Source of the DNA: Mermis nigrescens | Lineage: Eukaryota > Nematoda > Enoplea > Mermithida > Mermithidae | NCBI GenBank assembly: GCA_036768485.1 | Contig: JAVLUZ010000402.1 | Location: 1 to 64,000 of the forward strand | Length of the DNA stretch: 64,000 nt | Direction of reading: 5' to 3' | Part shown: positions 12,093-22,696 of the stretch, piece by piece | Position numbering within the stretch: position 1 is the stretch's first letter | How the letters are laid out: every line of letters begins with the position of its first letter | Position numbers and translations under genes: made by a program | Notes under the pieces: generated by a model | Seen by the model: the letters and a program-made list of their open reading frames with translations, nothing else | What the model was told of the DNA's origin: nothing | Database searches by the model: none

Positions 12093-12794
12093 CCTAATCT
12101 ATGTACAAATTATGCGCTTATTCCAACTTGGTATGTGTGTAACTGCGAGAGTTACACGGTAGGCGAACCTGCCTTAGCAGTTCGCGATAGCCATTACATA
12201 GCCAATACTAGTAGCTGTCTATGACGGTGCACTGTGGGCTATGCCTTCGGTCTTCCCATTATTTCCCCAAATTTTCAACAATAAAAAACAATTAGATACT
12301 TGTCCGGTATCGTAGAGTTAAGTGTATGATAATAGTAATTGTTTAATGCATACCGCTTACGTGAATCGAGAACATTCGATCTGAGATAAAAGTCATTTCA
12401 CTATTATGTTTAATTGATCGTTGTTTTTATTGTACTGTAATGGTCCTTGAGGCCAGTGTACTGAACGTTGTGTTGAAGTCTGGCGTTTTTTGGCATTTTC
12501 GTTTTGCCAGTCGTACATGTACATATTCCATACGTTTACGTTTTTCTTTTTGCTTGTTTCCCGGCTATAGGCCGTGTGTTCTTCGTCGAATAAAAATATA
12601 GAAAACCAACCCAGTGGTTTTGGTTATACCGAGGGTTAGGTCGGCCACCATCCCTTCGTCGAGGATTTCCACCCGTTTAGTGGACTGATAGGTAAATTCC
12701 GTATGATAGTTTATTTTATTCGAAAATCATATTTTATTTCTCAAGCCAAAAATTGATCAAAAATATTATTTAATCTTTAGGGATGATTGATCAG
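12093..12794. other. Retrotransposon 5' flank and unclassified sequence
   Basis: 12093-12290 may be 5' sequence of the retrotransposon (possible end of its first ORF; not recognised). 12420-12660 has balanced composition and an AATAAA at about 12589, which gives a weak LTR-like impression, but there is no second copy, primer-binding site or TG...CA boundary to support it. Confidence 0.3.
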
Positions 12795-13140
12795 CATAGA
12801 GCTCGTTGTTGTTGTTTTCATTGTTCAGCGTGCTACACAAATTAGGAACCAAAAACATTTCTGATCAGGTACTGATTGAAAACAAGTTAAATTACAACTT
12901 GAGCTTGAGATAGGTCAACTGACCTCCGCGGCAAATTCCGAGACTAGGTAGGTAGCCTTAGGTCTTAGGGCGTAGCTGCTGAGATCACCCGACGAAAAGC
13001 AGCCAGCAATATTAGGGCTGAGGGGATCGAAGCCGTAAGGTCTGTAAGGGTCCAAAGATCGAAAGCCATCCAGAGCCGCGCGATCGGGGCCAGCACTAAG
13101 CGCAGACTTAAGTACCTACGTACCTAGGTAAATCTCGAAG
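12795..13140 (+). repeat. Dispersed repeat shared with 60180-60560 (inverted)
   Basis: Phrases such as GAGCTC...TTGTTGTTTTCATT, AGGAACCA(A/G)AAA and AGGTCAACTGACCT occur in the same order in the reverse complement of about 60380-60560. It precedes the tandem array and terminal unit of the composite element in both places. Confidence 0.65.
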
Positions 13141-13379
13141 GCAAATGTATCCGCCCTGTGCCGATTCTCAGTAGGCATAGACGGCTCTACATTTACATTG
13201 GATGCAAAAATTTATCAATTTTGAGCGCTTTTTGAGTGGAAAAATTTTGACGTGTTCACTGCTTTTGACCTCAAAAATGATGCAAAAACGTTCCATCGGC
13301 TCAAAATCGCCGGACAGTACCTGTCCGGCTGACACTTCAGGGAGTAATACCCCCTCATCCCTCCCTATGCGCATGTATG

Positions 13380-14070
13380 CATTGTGGAGACTTGATTTTT
13401 TTCATAAATGTTGATTGTAATATCAGAATTGCGAATCTGACTAAAATTTTGTTTACACTGTGTGATTATGTAAAGTTTTACACTGCAAATTAACTTCAGT
13501 TCTAGAGCCTTGCAGAGCGGAAGCTTTATTTTTTCAAAATATTCTACGTAACGTCGGAATTACGACTTCCAAACCGTTGTAAAACGTGAATTTTTTCGGA
13601 ATATATTCCGTAAGGTCGGGATTACGAATCTGACTGTATCTTTTCATTACACCCAATAGTTATGTAAAGTTTACACTATGAAATAACTTTAGTTCTAGAG
13701 CCTTGCGGAAGCTTAATTTTTTTCAAAACGTTCTATATAAAGTCAAATTACTAATCTGACTGTTAGTTTTCTCTACACCCAGTAGCTGTGTAAAGTTTGC
13801 ACTATTCCTTTGTTTATGTGTACTTTACACTACAAATTTATTTAACTTCCAGAGCTTGCAACACATGAATTACTTTCAAAATACGTTCCGTAAGGTCAGG
13901 ATTACGAATCTGACTGTAAATTTTCTTTACACCCAACAGTTATGTAAAGTTTGCACTGAAAAATTAAATATATTTTCATAGCGTTGCAGAGAGCTTATTT
14001 TTTCAAAATGTTCCATGTAAAGTCAGGATGACGAATCCGATCAGTTGTGTTCTTTACACCCCATACTTGC
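13380..14070 (+). repeat. Degenerate tandem array, about 110-150 bp units
   Basis: About six diverged units, each with GCGGAAGCTTAATTTTTT or similar, TTACGAATCTGACTGT, TTTCTTTACACCCA and a (T/G)TGTAAAGTTTRCAC near-palindrome. Single units of the same type lie at 6430-6620, 7790-7900 and, inverted, at 60950-61080. Confidence 0.85.
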
Positions 14071-14256
14071 GTACAGTTCACTGCTGAAAGCCTTTGATCT
14101 GTTTAAATAAGGTAATGTTGTCTCATTTAAAAAGATACTGCTGATGTTCAGAACAATATTGTTTTCCGCGTTCTTGGACTGCTGTCATTATTGTAGCATG
14201 TTACCGTATGTGTTTACTGACTGATTTACTCAAATCATGCTAATTAAAAGTAGAGG

Positions 14257-15039
14257 TACTAGCAATGAAAAATGCTACGATGGAACAAAAAAGTATGAAT
14301 GACGACTCGGAATTGTGGATTATTAAGGATGTGAAAGGAGGGGACTAAGAAAAAGCTCCCTATGAGTGTGTGCCTAAAGTCAAAGAAATTTGCTAAAAAT
14401 CACTTTCTCTTAGCAATGCAAGGAATCGAAGTACATTTTGCGGCCTCTAAAAAGGGTAACCTTCTTTGAACAATTTTTAATGCTTCACATAATAGTGTAT
14501 AAACATGATCATAAATGTTTACTGGTTGTAAATTGCTTTAAAGTTGCAACCCTGACTTGCTTGCTGTCGTGATTGACAAAAACCTAAGTGCAATTGTATT
14601 TAAGGGTGTTTTATTTTATCAAGAGCATTATAGCAAGCAAACCCGAAGTCAATTGATCAGTGCACACAATCTTTGAGGGCATGCAAGTGTACGTACACGT
14701 AGTTTGTTTCACAAAAGCTCAAGCGTTTCCTACTGCTTTAAACCAACAATTTCTTCAATTGTCTTGAATGCATCGATGTTTGATATTTCATTTCAACTGG
14801 CTTGCAAAGTTTCTTCTGGTTTACTCCATTTGATTTCCCATAGCTACTACATAGCTAACTTGCTGCTTTTTCAATCGCTTTTTGGTATTAGCAAATATAA
14901 GCAAATTTTGCGACTTTACGCACATATACATATGCATATGTAGCTTTTTCCTAGTCCCCCCCTTATACATCTTTAAAAATCCACAATCCCAAGTATATTC
15001 ATCAATTTTGTTTCATCGGAGCATTTTTCATTACTAGTA
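14257..15039. mobile_element. Long-TIR unit TACTAGCA, copy 2 (783 bp)
   Basis: Starts TACTAGCAATGAAAAATGCT and ends ATTACTAGTA, with internal GGAGGGGACTA and its inverted partner near 14950. More diverged than the copies at 8094 and 59161. The short plus-strand ORF at 14704-14943 has no recognisable feature. Confidence 0.82.
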
Positions 15040-16693
15040 TCAACATAGATGGGGTAATATACGTATAATACATTTCTTAAATGTAATACACCATGAGTTT
15101 AGTACATACTAAAAACTTAAAACTTTTGCGTACCTCGAGCTATGGGTCTTAATCGTTGCTTCAACTTTATTAATTTGAATTTTCTGAGCGTCGGCCAAAG
15201 CAGTTAAATACCGCAAAGCTAACCTTAAAAGATACAACGTCACTTGCATACATGCACAGCATGGAATTCTGCGGAGGGAAGGAGGGTCAGGCCTGAAAAT
15301 ATTATTAAATGTCTTCTATAAGCTAAAAACGATGGTTACCCGTCAAAAACACTCTTTTTGACGTTTCAGACAATACTCGTTCTTTCTAAAACATAAAAAC
15401 ATCTTTAAAAATTTGTAAGAAATCGAGTAAATTGAACGAAATATGGTCAAAAATGTGTAGATGGCGCAAAGCGCCTAAATTTCGAGACTTCTGAGCCAAA
15501 AAATGAGCTAAAAACACTTAAAAAGGCACATTATCTACAACTTTTACGAAAAATCAACTAATTCTGGGGGTCGCAGCCATTTCTGCACGAGGGAGGTCAG
15601 TTGCATTCTGGGGAGATCAAACCATCTCCAAGAGCACGTATGTATGGTCACAAAATATGAAGCTGAGTTTTATTCCTAATTTTTTAGAACCATTGCATGC
15701 ATGAATAATTAGGCAAAGAGGAGTACGAGTATATAAAAAGTGTAGTAAAACATATGGTACAAAAACACGATTAAAACATTCAAAAAAATGTGGATGCTAT
15801 GCAGCAATAAGGCAATGCTTAAAAAGTGAAAGCATTGTGAATTTTTTCTAGCATTGAACTAATAGAAGAGAGCGTAATAGGAACCAATCATCTAGGTACG
15901 TGGGCACTAAGTCTCGTTTTAACATTTGCTTAGATCTAATCTTATTAGTGAGAGCCAGGTTATCAATTATGCCAGTGAAACCCTCTAATCCACAGGCTGT
16001 AGGTACATAATTTTAAGTTTTCTGAATCTATTTGAATTTTTCTTATTAAAAGCTTTTTAATAAAATTCTTGATATGAATAAATTTTGGTTTACATATAGC
16101 AAAAAGGATCAAATAAAGCAATAAGAAATAAAATGACCGAAAAGATATAAGCGTATCTATCATACATACGCCTAGGGAAGGATGAGAGGTTTTACCCCAA
16201 TTAAGGGTCAGAAGGTCACTTACTGTCGAGTGATTTCCAATTTTCGGCCTGACATATCAACTTACTCTTGCTATAAATCCCGATTTCCCACCTCCCCGAC
16301 CACATTTTCTCGACTTCAAGCTGGCCACTCTGACCTCGTGCATCTGTGGTGTCTATGAATCGATCACATACTCAAAAAGTTTTTGGGTGACATACCCCAA
16401 AACATAAAGATTTGCTAATTTCTTCGTTGAATGATCAGACTGATTAGTCCCCGATTTTTAGGTCGATAATCATGTTACTATTAATGCATGTGTCACACAA
16501 ACATTTCTGATCAATTCCCATTATGTTGTAACGCGAGTTTTATTGAACTCCTAATTCATCTTTTTTTCAATATAGACGCTCCAATATTGCATTTAAATAA
16601 ACAAATGATTAGAAAGGAAAATAAATAAAGTAAATAAGTAAATAACAAATACACATAACCACAAATGCATAACCTTCAAAATTATGTACTATT
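15040..16693. other. No gene recognised
   Basis: AT-rich sequence with remnants of family P near 15550-15620 (TTCTGGGGG phrases). It lies just downstream of a terminal exon on the minus strand and may contain its 3' untranslated region. No other feature seen. Confidence 0.35.
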
Positions 16694-16896
16694 TTAAATT
16701 ATGTAAAAAAATATATCGCACTTGTTCAAATCATCATCAAAGATTCTTGACGAAGGGTCTTTTAAGTCAGCATTCTCCAATGCACATTTCAATGGCACGA
16801 GAGTTCCGACAATTTCGGTCACCTTTCGAGGCATAACACTAAGCACGTCAGCGAAGATTGACGCACAATATTTCAAGAAATCCCGGTATAAATAAG
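16694..16896 (-). CDS. Terminal exon of a small protein of unknown family (candidate gene 2)
   Basis: Seen: acceptor TTTCTTTAG (AG at 16897-16898), then two bases completing a codon and 66 codons to a stop at 16694. The peptide begins YLYRDFLKYCASIFADV and includes MPRKVTEIVG and DPSSRIFDDD. It has three cysteines and is amphipathic, like a helical secreted domain. The phase (two bases carried in) matches the exon at 18448-18598, which ends in phase 1. I do not recognise the family. The last residues (CDIFFYII) run into AT-rich sequence, so the true end could be a donor before that. Confidence 0.5.
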
Positions 16897-18447
16897 CTAA
16901 AGAAAAAGGCGGTATATTAAGCGTATACTGACGCAAACATGCTTTCCACTGTAAATTTTAATTCTTCTAAATTATTCAAAATAAGATATGAGTAAGTAGT
17001 AATGACATTTTTTGAGTTTATCAAGACTACATAAATTAGATAGTTTTATTCGTCCGAAAATATCGCCTAAGAGCATAAGCTGGAGTAAGAGTGTGAGTAT
17101 TTGTCATACATATTGTAATACATACAGGGGAGGGGTGTTGATATCCCACCCTAACTCAGCCGTCCCAAGAAGAATAATATTTTTCACCCCCCGAGCCCCA
17201 AAATCTTTTACTTCACCCCCTAGGAGTGTCCTTTCTCCCTCCGATAATTTTGAGCTGTTCTGGTGTTCCTACTACCCCTACCTGAAATTCTCAAAAATCA
17301 GGAAGTGTCACGCGATTTTGGAATAGTATGTGGTACCCGCAGGCAAATTTTACGCTTAGTGTATAAAATCCTAATCAGCTGTCTAGCTTTTCAACTAAAT
17401 TTTTCAGTTCAGTGCCTTGAATATTAATTTATCCACGAACTTGTCAATTTGTTATTAAACAGCCATCACTCATATTCAATTTAAATAAGTATTTTGTGCG
17501 GAAAAATTCGTTTCTGGATTCGGCTTTATTCAATTCTCTTCTCAAAAAAGCGTATTCAAAGGGGATAAAGAAAAGTCGTAATGACATTTTTAAGTAAGGA
17601 AAACGCATATCGTGATCACCATTTAACTATTTACTGTATGACCTTTCCCAGCCTTTCACATTTAAGGAAAATTATGTAATTTTTTGAAAATATTGAAACT
17701 TTTTATTTTATTTAAATTAAAAATATAATTTCAGATTTATTCAAATGATTTATAAATCAAATTTTTCAACTTTGACCATCTTGATTTTAAATCAAAACCC
17801 CACTATCCTTCGAGTGCACTTCTGCTGGCATCAGTTTATCAATATTTATCAATGTAAAATGATCACTCTGCCTTTGCGCAGGCTGGCTGACACTAAAAAG
17901 GCATCACCCTGATGTAACACGTCATGACTCCGCTCAATAAGGACACAGAATTTCAAGATTTATTATATTAGACACATATAGATACAAATAACATTTTAAG
18001 GATGCTAGGCTTCTTCAATTAAATAAAAATGACGAAAGTCAATTGTTCTTCGGCTAATTATCCTCAAATTATCACAAATTTATTTTATACCTATTGTACT
18101 AATCTTTACGCATAATTTAGCGGAGGAAAGGCGCACAGCGAGTGCTCAACGCCGTGCGTAAGTGACCCAGATCAACGGATTTCAATTTTACGCCAGGCTT
18201 TACATCACAAGCTTATCTAAAATTTCGACTTCCAATTCAGTCAGGAAATGGGCGGAAAAAGTATCAATCAGAAAGCGCTAATCATTCAATACTTCTAATT
18301 TTTCACTTTTCCCAAAATAAGACCGCATTCCATTAATTTATTTAAACAAATCATGATTGCTTGCAAATTTTCGGCTTTAGTAATATAAAAAATTATTGAA
18401 AATTAAAGTTAAATGAAAATTTTGGCTTTGTAATGCACATTGCTTAC
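16897..18447 (-). other. Probable intron of candidate gene 2
   Basis: Between two exon-like blocks on the minus strand in compatible phase. It holds C-rich MITE-like fragments near 17140-17280 and otherwise plain AT-rich sequence; no other exon was convincing. Confidence 0.35.
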
Positions 18448-18598
18448 CTAAATGGTCAGGTCCGGCATTAACAGGCTTCCTTTGCATCGGTTCATTTTTG
18501 ACATTCGGTTGCGCCAGTTGCGAAAAGCCCATCATGCACATGGCGCACAGAATTACTAAGCACACAATTGGATAAAAACGTCCTCCGACGAATGCTTT
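18448..18598 (-). CDS. Signal-peptide-like exon (candidate gene 2)
   Basis: Seen: 151 bp between a GATACAG acceptor (AG at 18599-18600) and a GTAAGC donor (from 18447). It encodes KAFVGGRFYPIVCLVILC, a strongly hydrophobic core, then a polar stretch including GFSQLAQPNVKNEP and NAGPDHL. No ATG precedes the hydrophobic core in this exon, so the start codon must be in a separate upstream exon. Architecture resembles the exon at 36520-36648 (a few residues, then a signal-like core, phase-1 end). Joined to 16694-16896 it gives a secreted protein of about 117 residues plus the missing start. Confidence 0.55.
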
Positions 18599-19223
18599 CT
18601 GTATCAATTAACAAATCATACAGAAACTATGGGCGGATTTGATAAGGATCGTGCCTCTTTTCACAAATTATCTAAATGTTCCAAATTTTTAAAAATTATA
18701 AACTTTTAGAATTTTCGATATTTAATTCCAGATTTTTTCTTCATTCTTCAATATAGAGTTTTCACAGTCTATCGTGTCGGATTAAGCGCCGAAAGCTGTA
18801 TAGAACACATTTTTATACAAATTTTTTGATATTTTGAATGTTTTTCGGAAAAAGTTCAAGTGTACATATGATTCTTAAGGCAGCGGAGAGAAAATTTGTT
18901 AAACGATGGAGAAAAATCGAAAGAATGAATCACAGAAATAGAAAAATAGAAAATAGGCGCTATATTTCGCATAAAATCCACTGAAGTCTTTTGATGGCAA
19001 CAATGGCTTTCCTAAACATCACGTCTGATTAATAAAAATTTACAAAAACGTCCACTTAATCACAAGAAAATCTTGTAATCATACTCATCACGTGAAAAAT
19101 CGCTCAAAATCGAAAAAGAAATGCACACCAGTCAAGACGACCCAAAATTTTCGAAATGCCTGCCATATCGATACACTCAAGCTGATAACACATAATTTTT
19201 ATAATGAGTTACGTAGTCTTATC
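18599..19223. other. No feature seen
   Basis: AT-rich, short ORFs only. The start exon expected for candidate gene 2 was not identified here. Confidence 0.3.
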
Positions 19224-19481
19224 CACACCTGGGCCTGGGGGTTTTGGGGGGTATGCCAGGTATGTTTGGAGGGTATCCCCCCCAGAAATCAAAATACCCC
19301 CCAGAATTCAATTTCTGAAAATTGTTTCCGTTTTTTTCGCAATTTTTTGATGCCAATGGATAGTGCTTGATGAGAAACGTCGAAAAATGGTGTTTTTTAC
19401 GCCATACCACCATTTCTAAGATTATTTTTTGACCATTGAAATATCTTGCACCCCCCAGAATTTTCTTGTTGCCCACGTATG
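19224..19481 (+). mobile_element. hAT MITE family P, 258 bp
   Basis: CACACCTGGGCC...GCCCACGTATG with near-perfect duplication GTCTTATC / GTGTTATC (19216-19223 and 19482-19489). Interior has CCCCCCAGAAATC and CCCCCAGAATTC repeats, then the family core around GAAAAATGGTG. Confidence 0.88.
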
Positions 19482-19533
19482 GTGTTATCCCCAATTCAGG
19501 GATAAAAATAAGTAAAAAATAATGTCACCAGGA

Positions 19534-19770
19534 TTATAGGAGCAGCAACGGCTTATCAATAATGCCAAAAATGTAAATTTTAATTTCTTGAATGGCTAAT
19601 GAGCTAGAATTAAGACTAGAAATAGATTTCACGTTTAAAAAACGGAAGCGTTGAGGATATTTTTTCGCATTTTGCCATGCCTTTCCCAATTCGTAATCAA
19701 TACAGTCGGCTTGTTTATAACGATCGGGAAATAATAGCAAAACTTCTCTTACCATGTCGACTTTGAAACT
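19534..19770 (-). CDS. Terminal exon of a protein of unknown family (candidate gene 1, last exon)
   Basis: Seen: acceptor TTTCAG (AG at 19771-19772; an alternative AGAG shifts it by 2 bases), then 78 codons plus a stop. The peptide reads SFKVDMVREVLLLFPDRY, then QADCIDYELGKAWQNAKK. In phase 0 it continues the exon at 27311-27632. Charged amphipathic helices, no known motif. The last 25 or so residues are AT-driven and may not be conserved. A GTGAAA donor-like site inside the exon is a possible alternative end. Confidence 0.5.
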   Translation of the reverse strand, partial: SFKVDMVREVLLLFPDRYKQADCIDYELGKAWQNAKKYPQRFRFLNVKSISSLNSSSLAIQEIKIYIFGIIDKPLLLL

Positions 19771-19772
19771 CT

Positions 19773-20836
19773 GAAATACTAATAACGATAAAAAATCGGA
19801 TCGGTCAATATAGACAAAAATGCGCGTTAAGATTATCTGAAATATTAATAACGATAAAAAATCTGAGAGGCCAATTGAGACAAAACGCGCAACAAAGGTT
19901 ATCACGAGAAGCAAATGACAGAACCAAAGCTGTTTTATTGTGATTTATGCAAATTTCAGGAAGACGCCTTTATGGTTTTAAGACCGACGCCTTCAAAATT
20001 TTTCCAGTACGAAAAATCTCGTCGAGGAAAATAACGCGAAATAATTTTGGTTAGATCTTTGCCGCACGTGCCATTTCTAACGGTAAAGCCAAATAGAGTG
20101 AGCTGCTTTGCTTCTCGATATTCAAATAAAATTCAACGTATGCGTGCAATTGATTTTTGGATACAAATGTGAACAAAGACCTTCTTAAAACCATTGAACT
20201 GAAATTTCGAGCCTACGGTGCTGAAAGCAGGGTGTCGAGTCGAGTATATGTAGTCGGGGGGGTTACCTGACGTGCATGTAGGGGTGGGGGAGACCCGCAG
20301 AAGCGAAAATGGAGCATTTGGGGGAACATCACGAGGCAAAATGAAAACCCAAAATGTTTAAAAATAAAAAATTTTCTCCAAGTTCTTGAAATTGATCAGA
20401 AGCTCTGATCTGACAGAGTGTTCACTTGATTTAAGTACTTAAAGCAGTTTTTAGGTTATTATGACTGAAAGAGCTCATTAAGTGACACCCCGAAGCGGCC
20501 ATGCTGGACGTCTATGGTTTAGAATCGTCAAAATTTAAAATATCGACGCAGACTCCAAAGTGCAATTTTTGGCGTTTTCTTGGAGCTAACTAAATATACT
20601 CATGGCCGCAGAATATAAGTTCATTAGACTGTCAAACATGAACGGACTGCACCTCATCGATGGGTGTCCCAAAAGTTACCGAAAATTTATATTCATAATA
20701 TTCCTTTCATACGATACATTTGAGGCACCTGAATCAAAATTAAATTAGAACATCGGAATTTTTAAAAATCTTTTTTAGCTGATATTGTTACATTCTTCAC
20801 GTGTTCTTATTTGCGTAAAATTAAACTTATTCGGTT
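19773..20836. other. No gene recognised (probable intron)
   Basis: AT-rich. A direct AATA(C/T)TAATAACGATAAAAAATC repeat lies at about 19777-19860. Nothing else identified. Confidence 0.35.
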
Positions 20837-21294
20837 CTAGTATATAATTTACCCCCAGCGTTTTTAGCCGATCCATATAAGCTACAGTAACCAAACTTTA
20901 CAAGGAGATAGCTATAAGCCTATTGTACTAATCTGGCAAAATTGATTAACTTACGGTGTAAAGTTACTGCTTTACACTCACAGTTTACAACGTACTAACG
21001 GCATCTAAAAATTGTAAGCGATTCGGTGGGTTTCAAACAAAGCAGTTTTTTTGTAATTCAATCAGCATCCTACATTAAAAAAAGTAAGTTTAAAAAAAGT
21101 AAGTTTAAAGTAAGTTTAAAGTAAAGTAAAGTAAGTTTTTTTAATTTCTTTTTTTAAAGCAGTAAGTTTACACCGTAAGTTAATAAATTTTGCCAGATTA
21201 GTACAATAGGCTTATAGCTATCTCCTTGTAAAGTTTGGTTACTGTAGCTTATATGGATCGGCTAAAAAACGCTGGGGGGTAAATTGTATACTAG
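20837..21294. mobile_element. MITE with inverted repeats of about 110 bp (458 bp)
   Basis: Ends CTAGTATATAATTTACCCCC and its inverted partner GGGGGGTAAATTGTATACTAG-like end (21274-21294). The inverted arms include CTTACAAGGAG/CTCCTTGTAAAG and stay matched to about 20975 and 21160. A TA at each outer edge fits a TA target duplication. The centre has slipped AAAGTAAGTTT repeats. No coding sequence. Confidence 0.88.
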
Positions 21295-22150
21295 ATCCAC
21301 TTATTCAATATATTGCGATATTAGCGTATCTGATGCTAATGTAAATTTTAATCAACTTCGTCATTAGCTTTTCGCTCGATTTTATTGGATTTTAAAGTCG
21401 TTGGGAATTCGTCTCATCTCTAATTTTACATCATTTTTCATATTTTTCGAGAAGAAAGCTTAAATACAAATCAGCGAGCTACCGAATACATTTTCGTTCG
21501 AAGTCAATATGGAAGAACGGATAAAATAGTGAAAAAAGAGATGTGTTAAATGAAGAGTTCTGTTTAGCTACATGTGAAAATGGAGAAAAGGAATTGCGAT
21601 AAGATATTTAAGAATTTGAAATACATTACTAAGTTGTATTTATGGATGCCTGCCCAAATCTGAATAGGAATTGGAAACTCTCGAAAATGTGTGAGTCTGA
21701 ATAAACATATGGCCAAAAACTAATGAAAATCGAATTTTACCCGTTTCGAAGCTAAATCATGTAAATACAGCGACCTTCCAGTGATTTTCGACGTTAAGCT
21801 ATATTTTAAATGCCATTGTACGCTCGCTCAGCTGAGAACAGTAATATTTTCTGCTGACCCATCAGTCAGACAGAATTTTTCTTCACAAAATCTTTCATTT
21901 TCATTGTGGGGGTCTAGACCCCCAAACCCTCCGTGCACGTCTAGTTCGGACCATAAAATTGAAAAAAACACATAGAAATCAACTTTCTTTTGGTTATTCG
22001 ACGAATTCTCGATATAAATGCATAAAAAGCTTGAGAAAAGTGAAAAATGTCTTTTCTGACATTTCGAGCAGCACTAAAAAATTTAAAGTTTTTCCAGGCT
22101 CATTGCGAGGACGTTGAGTACCTTGAAAATCTATGTAGGTTGGTGGAAAC
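21295..22150. other. No gene recognised
   Basis: AT-rich, with one GGGGGTCTAGACCCCC palindrome near 21906-21921, which is the kind of sequence that family P and Q elements carry or target. Confidence 0.35.
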
Positions 22151-22696
22151 TATAGTCAGTTTCATTTTTACGAGAGCTTTTTAAAAATTTTTCAAGGACT
22201 ACAGTAAGCGAAACAGACGATTTACTGTATTTCAGCAGATCAGCTCAGTGAGGGCAAGTGGCTGGGATCCTTCCATTTTCAATGCACTAATCCGTCCATA
22301 TAAATTTAGTTTAGGCATTTAATCGGTGCTCGGACATACTACAGTAAGTGCGCTAAATAAATAGCTACCGGCTGGAATCGAACCCGGGTTGCTTCGACGA
22401 CAAGCGGACATTTTACCACTGAGCTATGCGGGAGTTCACGGGTTGTTTTAACATCTTAGTCTATTGTGTTTGAAGTCAACTTAAGATAAGCTGAATGCAC
22501 GATTTTTATCTGTAAGTTGATTGATATGCTGGAAGACGAGAATAAATTATGCCGCAAAATATGATATTGAAAAACCCTTCTTTGCCAAGTAGCTACAGTG
22601 AGATCTAGCGACCTACGGTAAATAAGAAAGAAGGGATTACTGTAGCCTATGGAAACATTTACTGAAAAAGCTTTCGGATAAATGAAACAGGCTATA
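22151..22696. mobile_element. MITE of the TATAGTCTGTTTCA group with tRNA-like passenger (546 bp)
   Basis: Left end TATAGTCAGTTTCATTTTTA and right end inverted (AATGAAACAGGCTATA). The arms remain matched for about 80 bp, including CTACAGTAA and TTTACYGTA inner motifs. The interior contains a tRNA-like sequence on the minus strand (22363-22434). Ends match those of the cluster at 42.2-45.1 kb. Confidence 0.85.
22363..22434 (-). pseudogene. tRNA-like sequence (tRNA pseudogene or SINE head)
   Basis: On the minus strand an exact A box (TAGCTCAGTGG) and B box (GGTTCGATTCC) are spaced as in a tRNA. The anticodon arm folds with 4 pairs around loop GTCGTCG, which would give anticodon CGT. The acceptor stem does not pair and the D stem is poor, so it is not a normal tRNA. 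No T-run terminator directly follows. The pol III promoter boxes may still be functional. Confidence 0.75.

Larger units (their letters stand above)
12795..15039 (+). mobile_element. Composite element, partial copy 2
   Basis: Contains, in order, the 12.8-13.1 kb repeat, the TGTAAAGTTTACAC tandem array (13380-14070), the conserved flank (14080-14256) and the long-TIR unit (14257-15039). Block a is missing or diverged. This shared order is the main evidence that the blocks move or amplify together. Confidence 0.5.

Noticed and set aside
12420..12660. LTR of a retrovirus-like element
   Set aside because: AATAAA is present but there is no second copy, no TG...CA boundary and no convincing primer-binding site.
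22363..22434. Functional tRNA gene
   Set aside because: A and B boxes are good, but the acceptor and D stems do not pair and no terminator follows.
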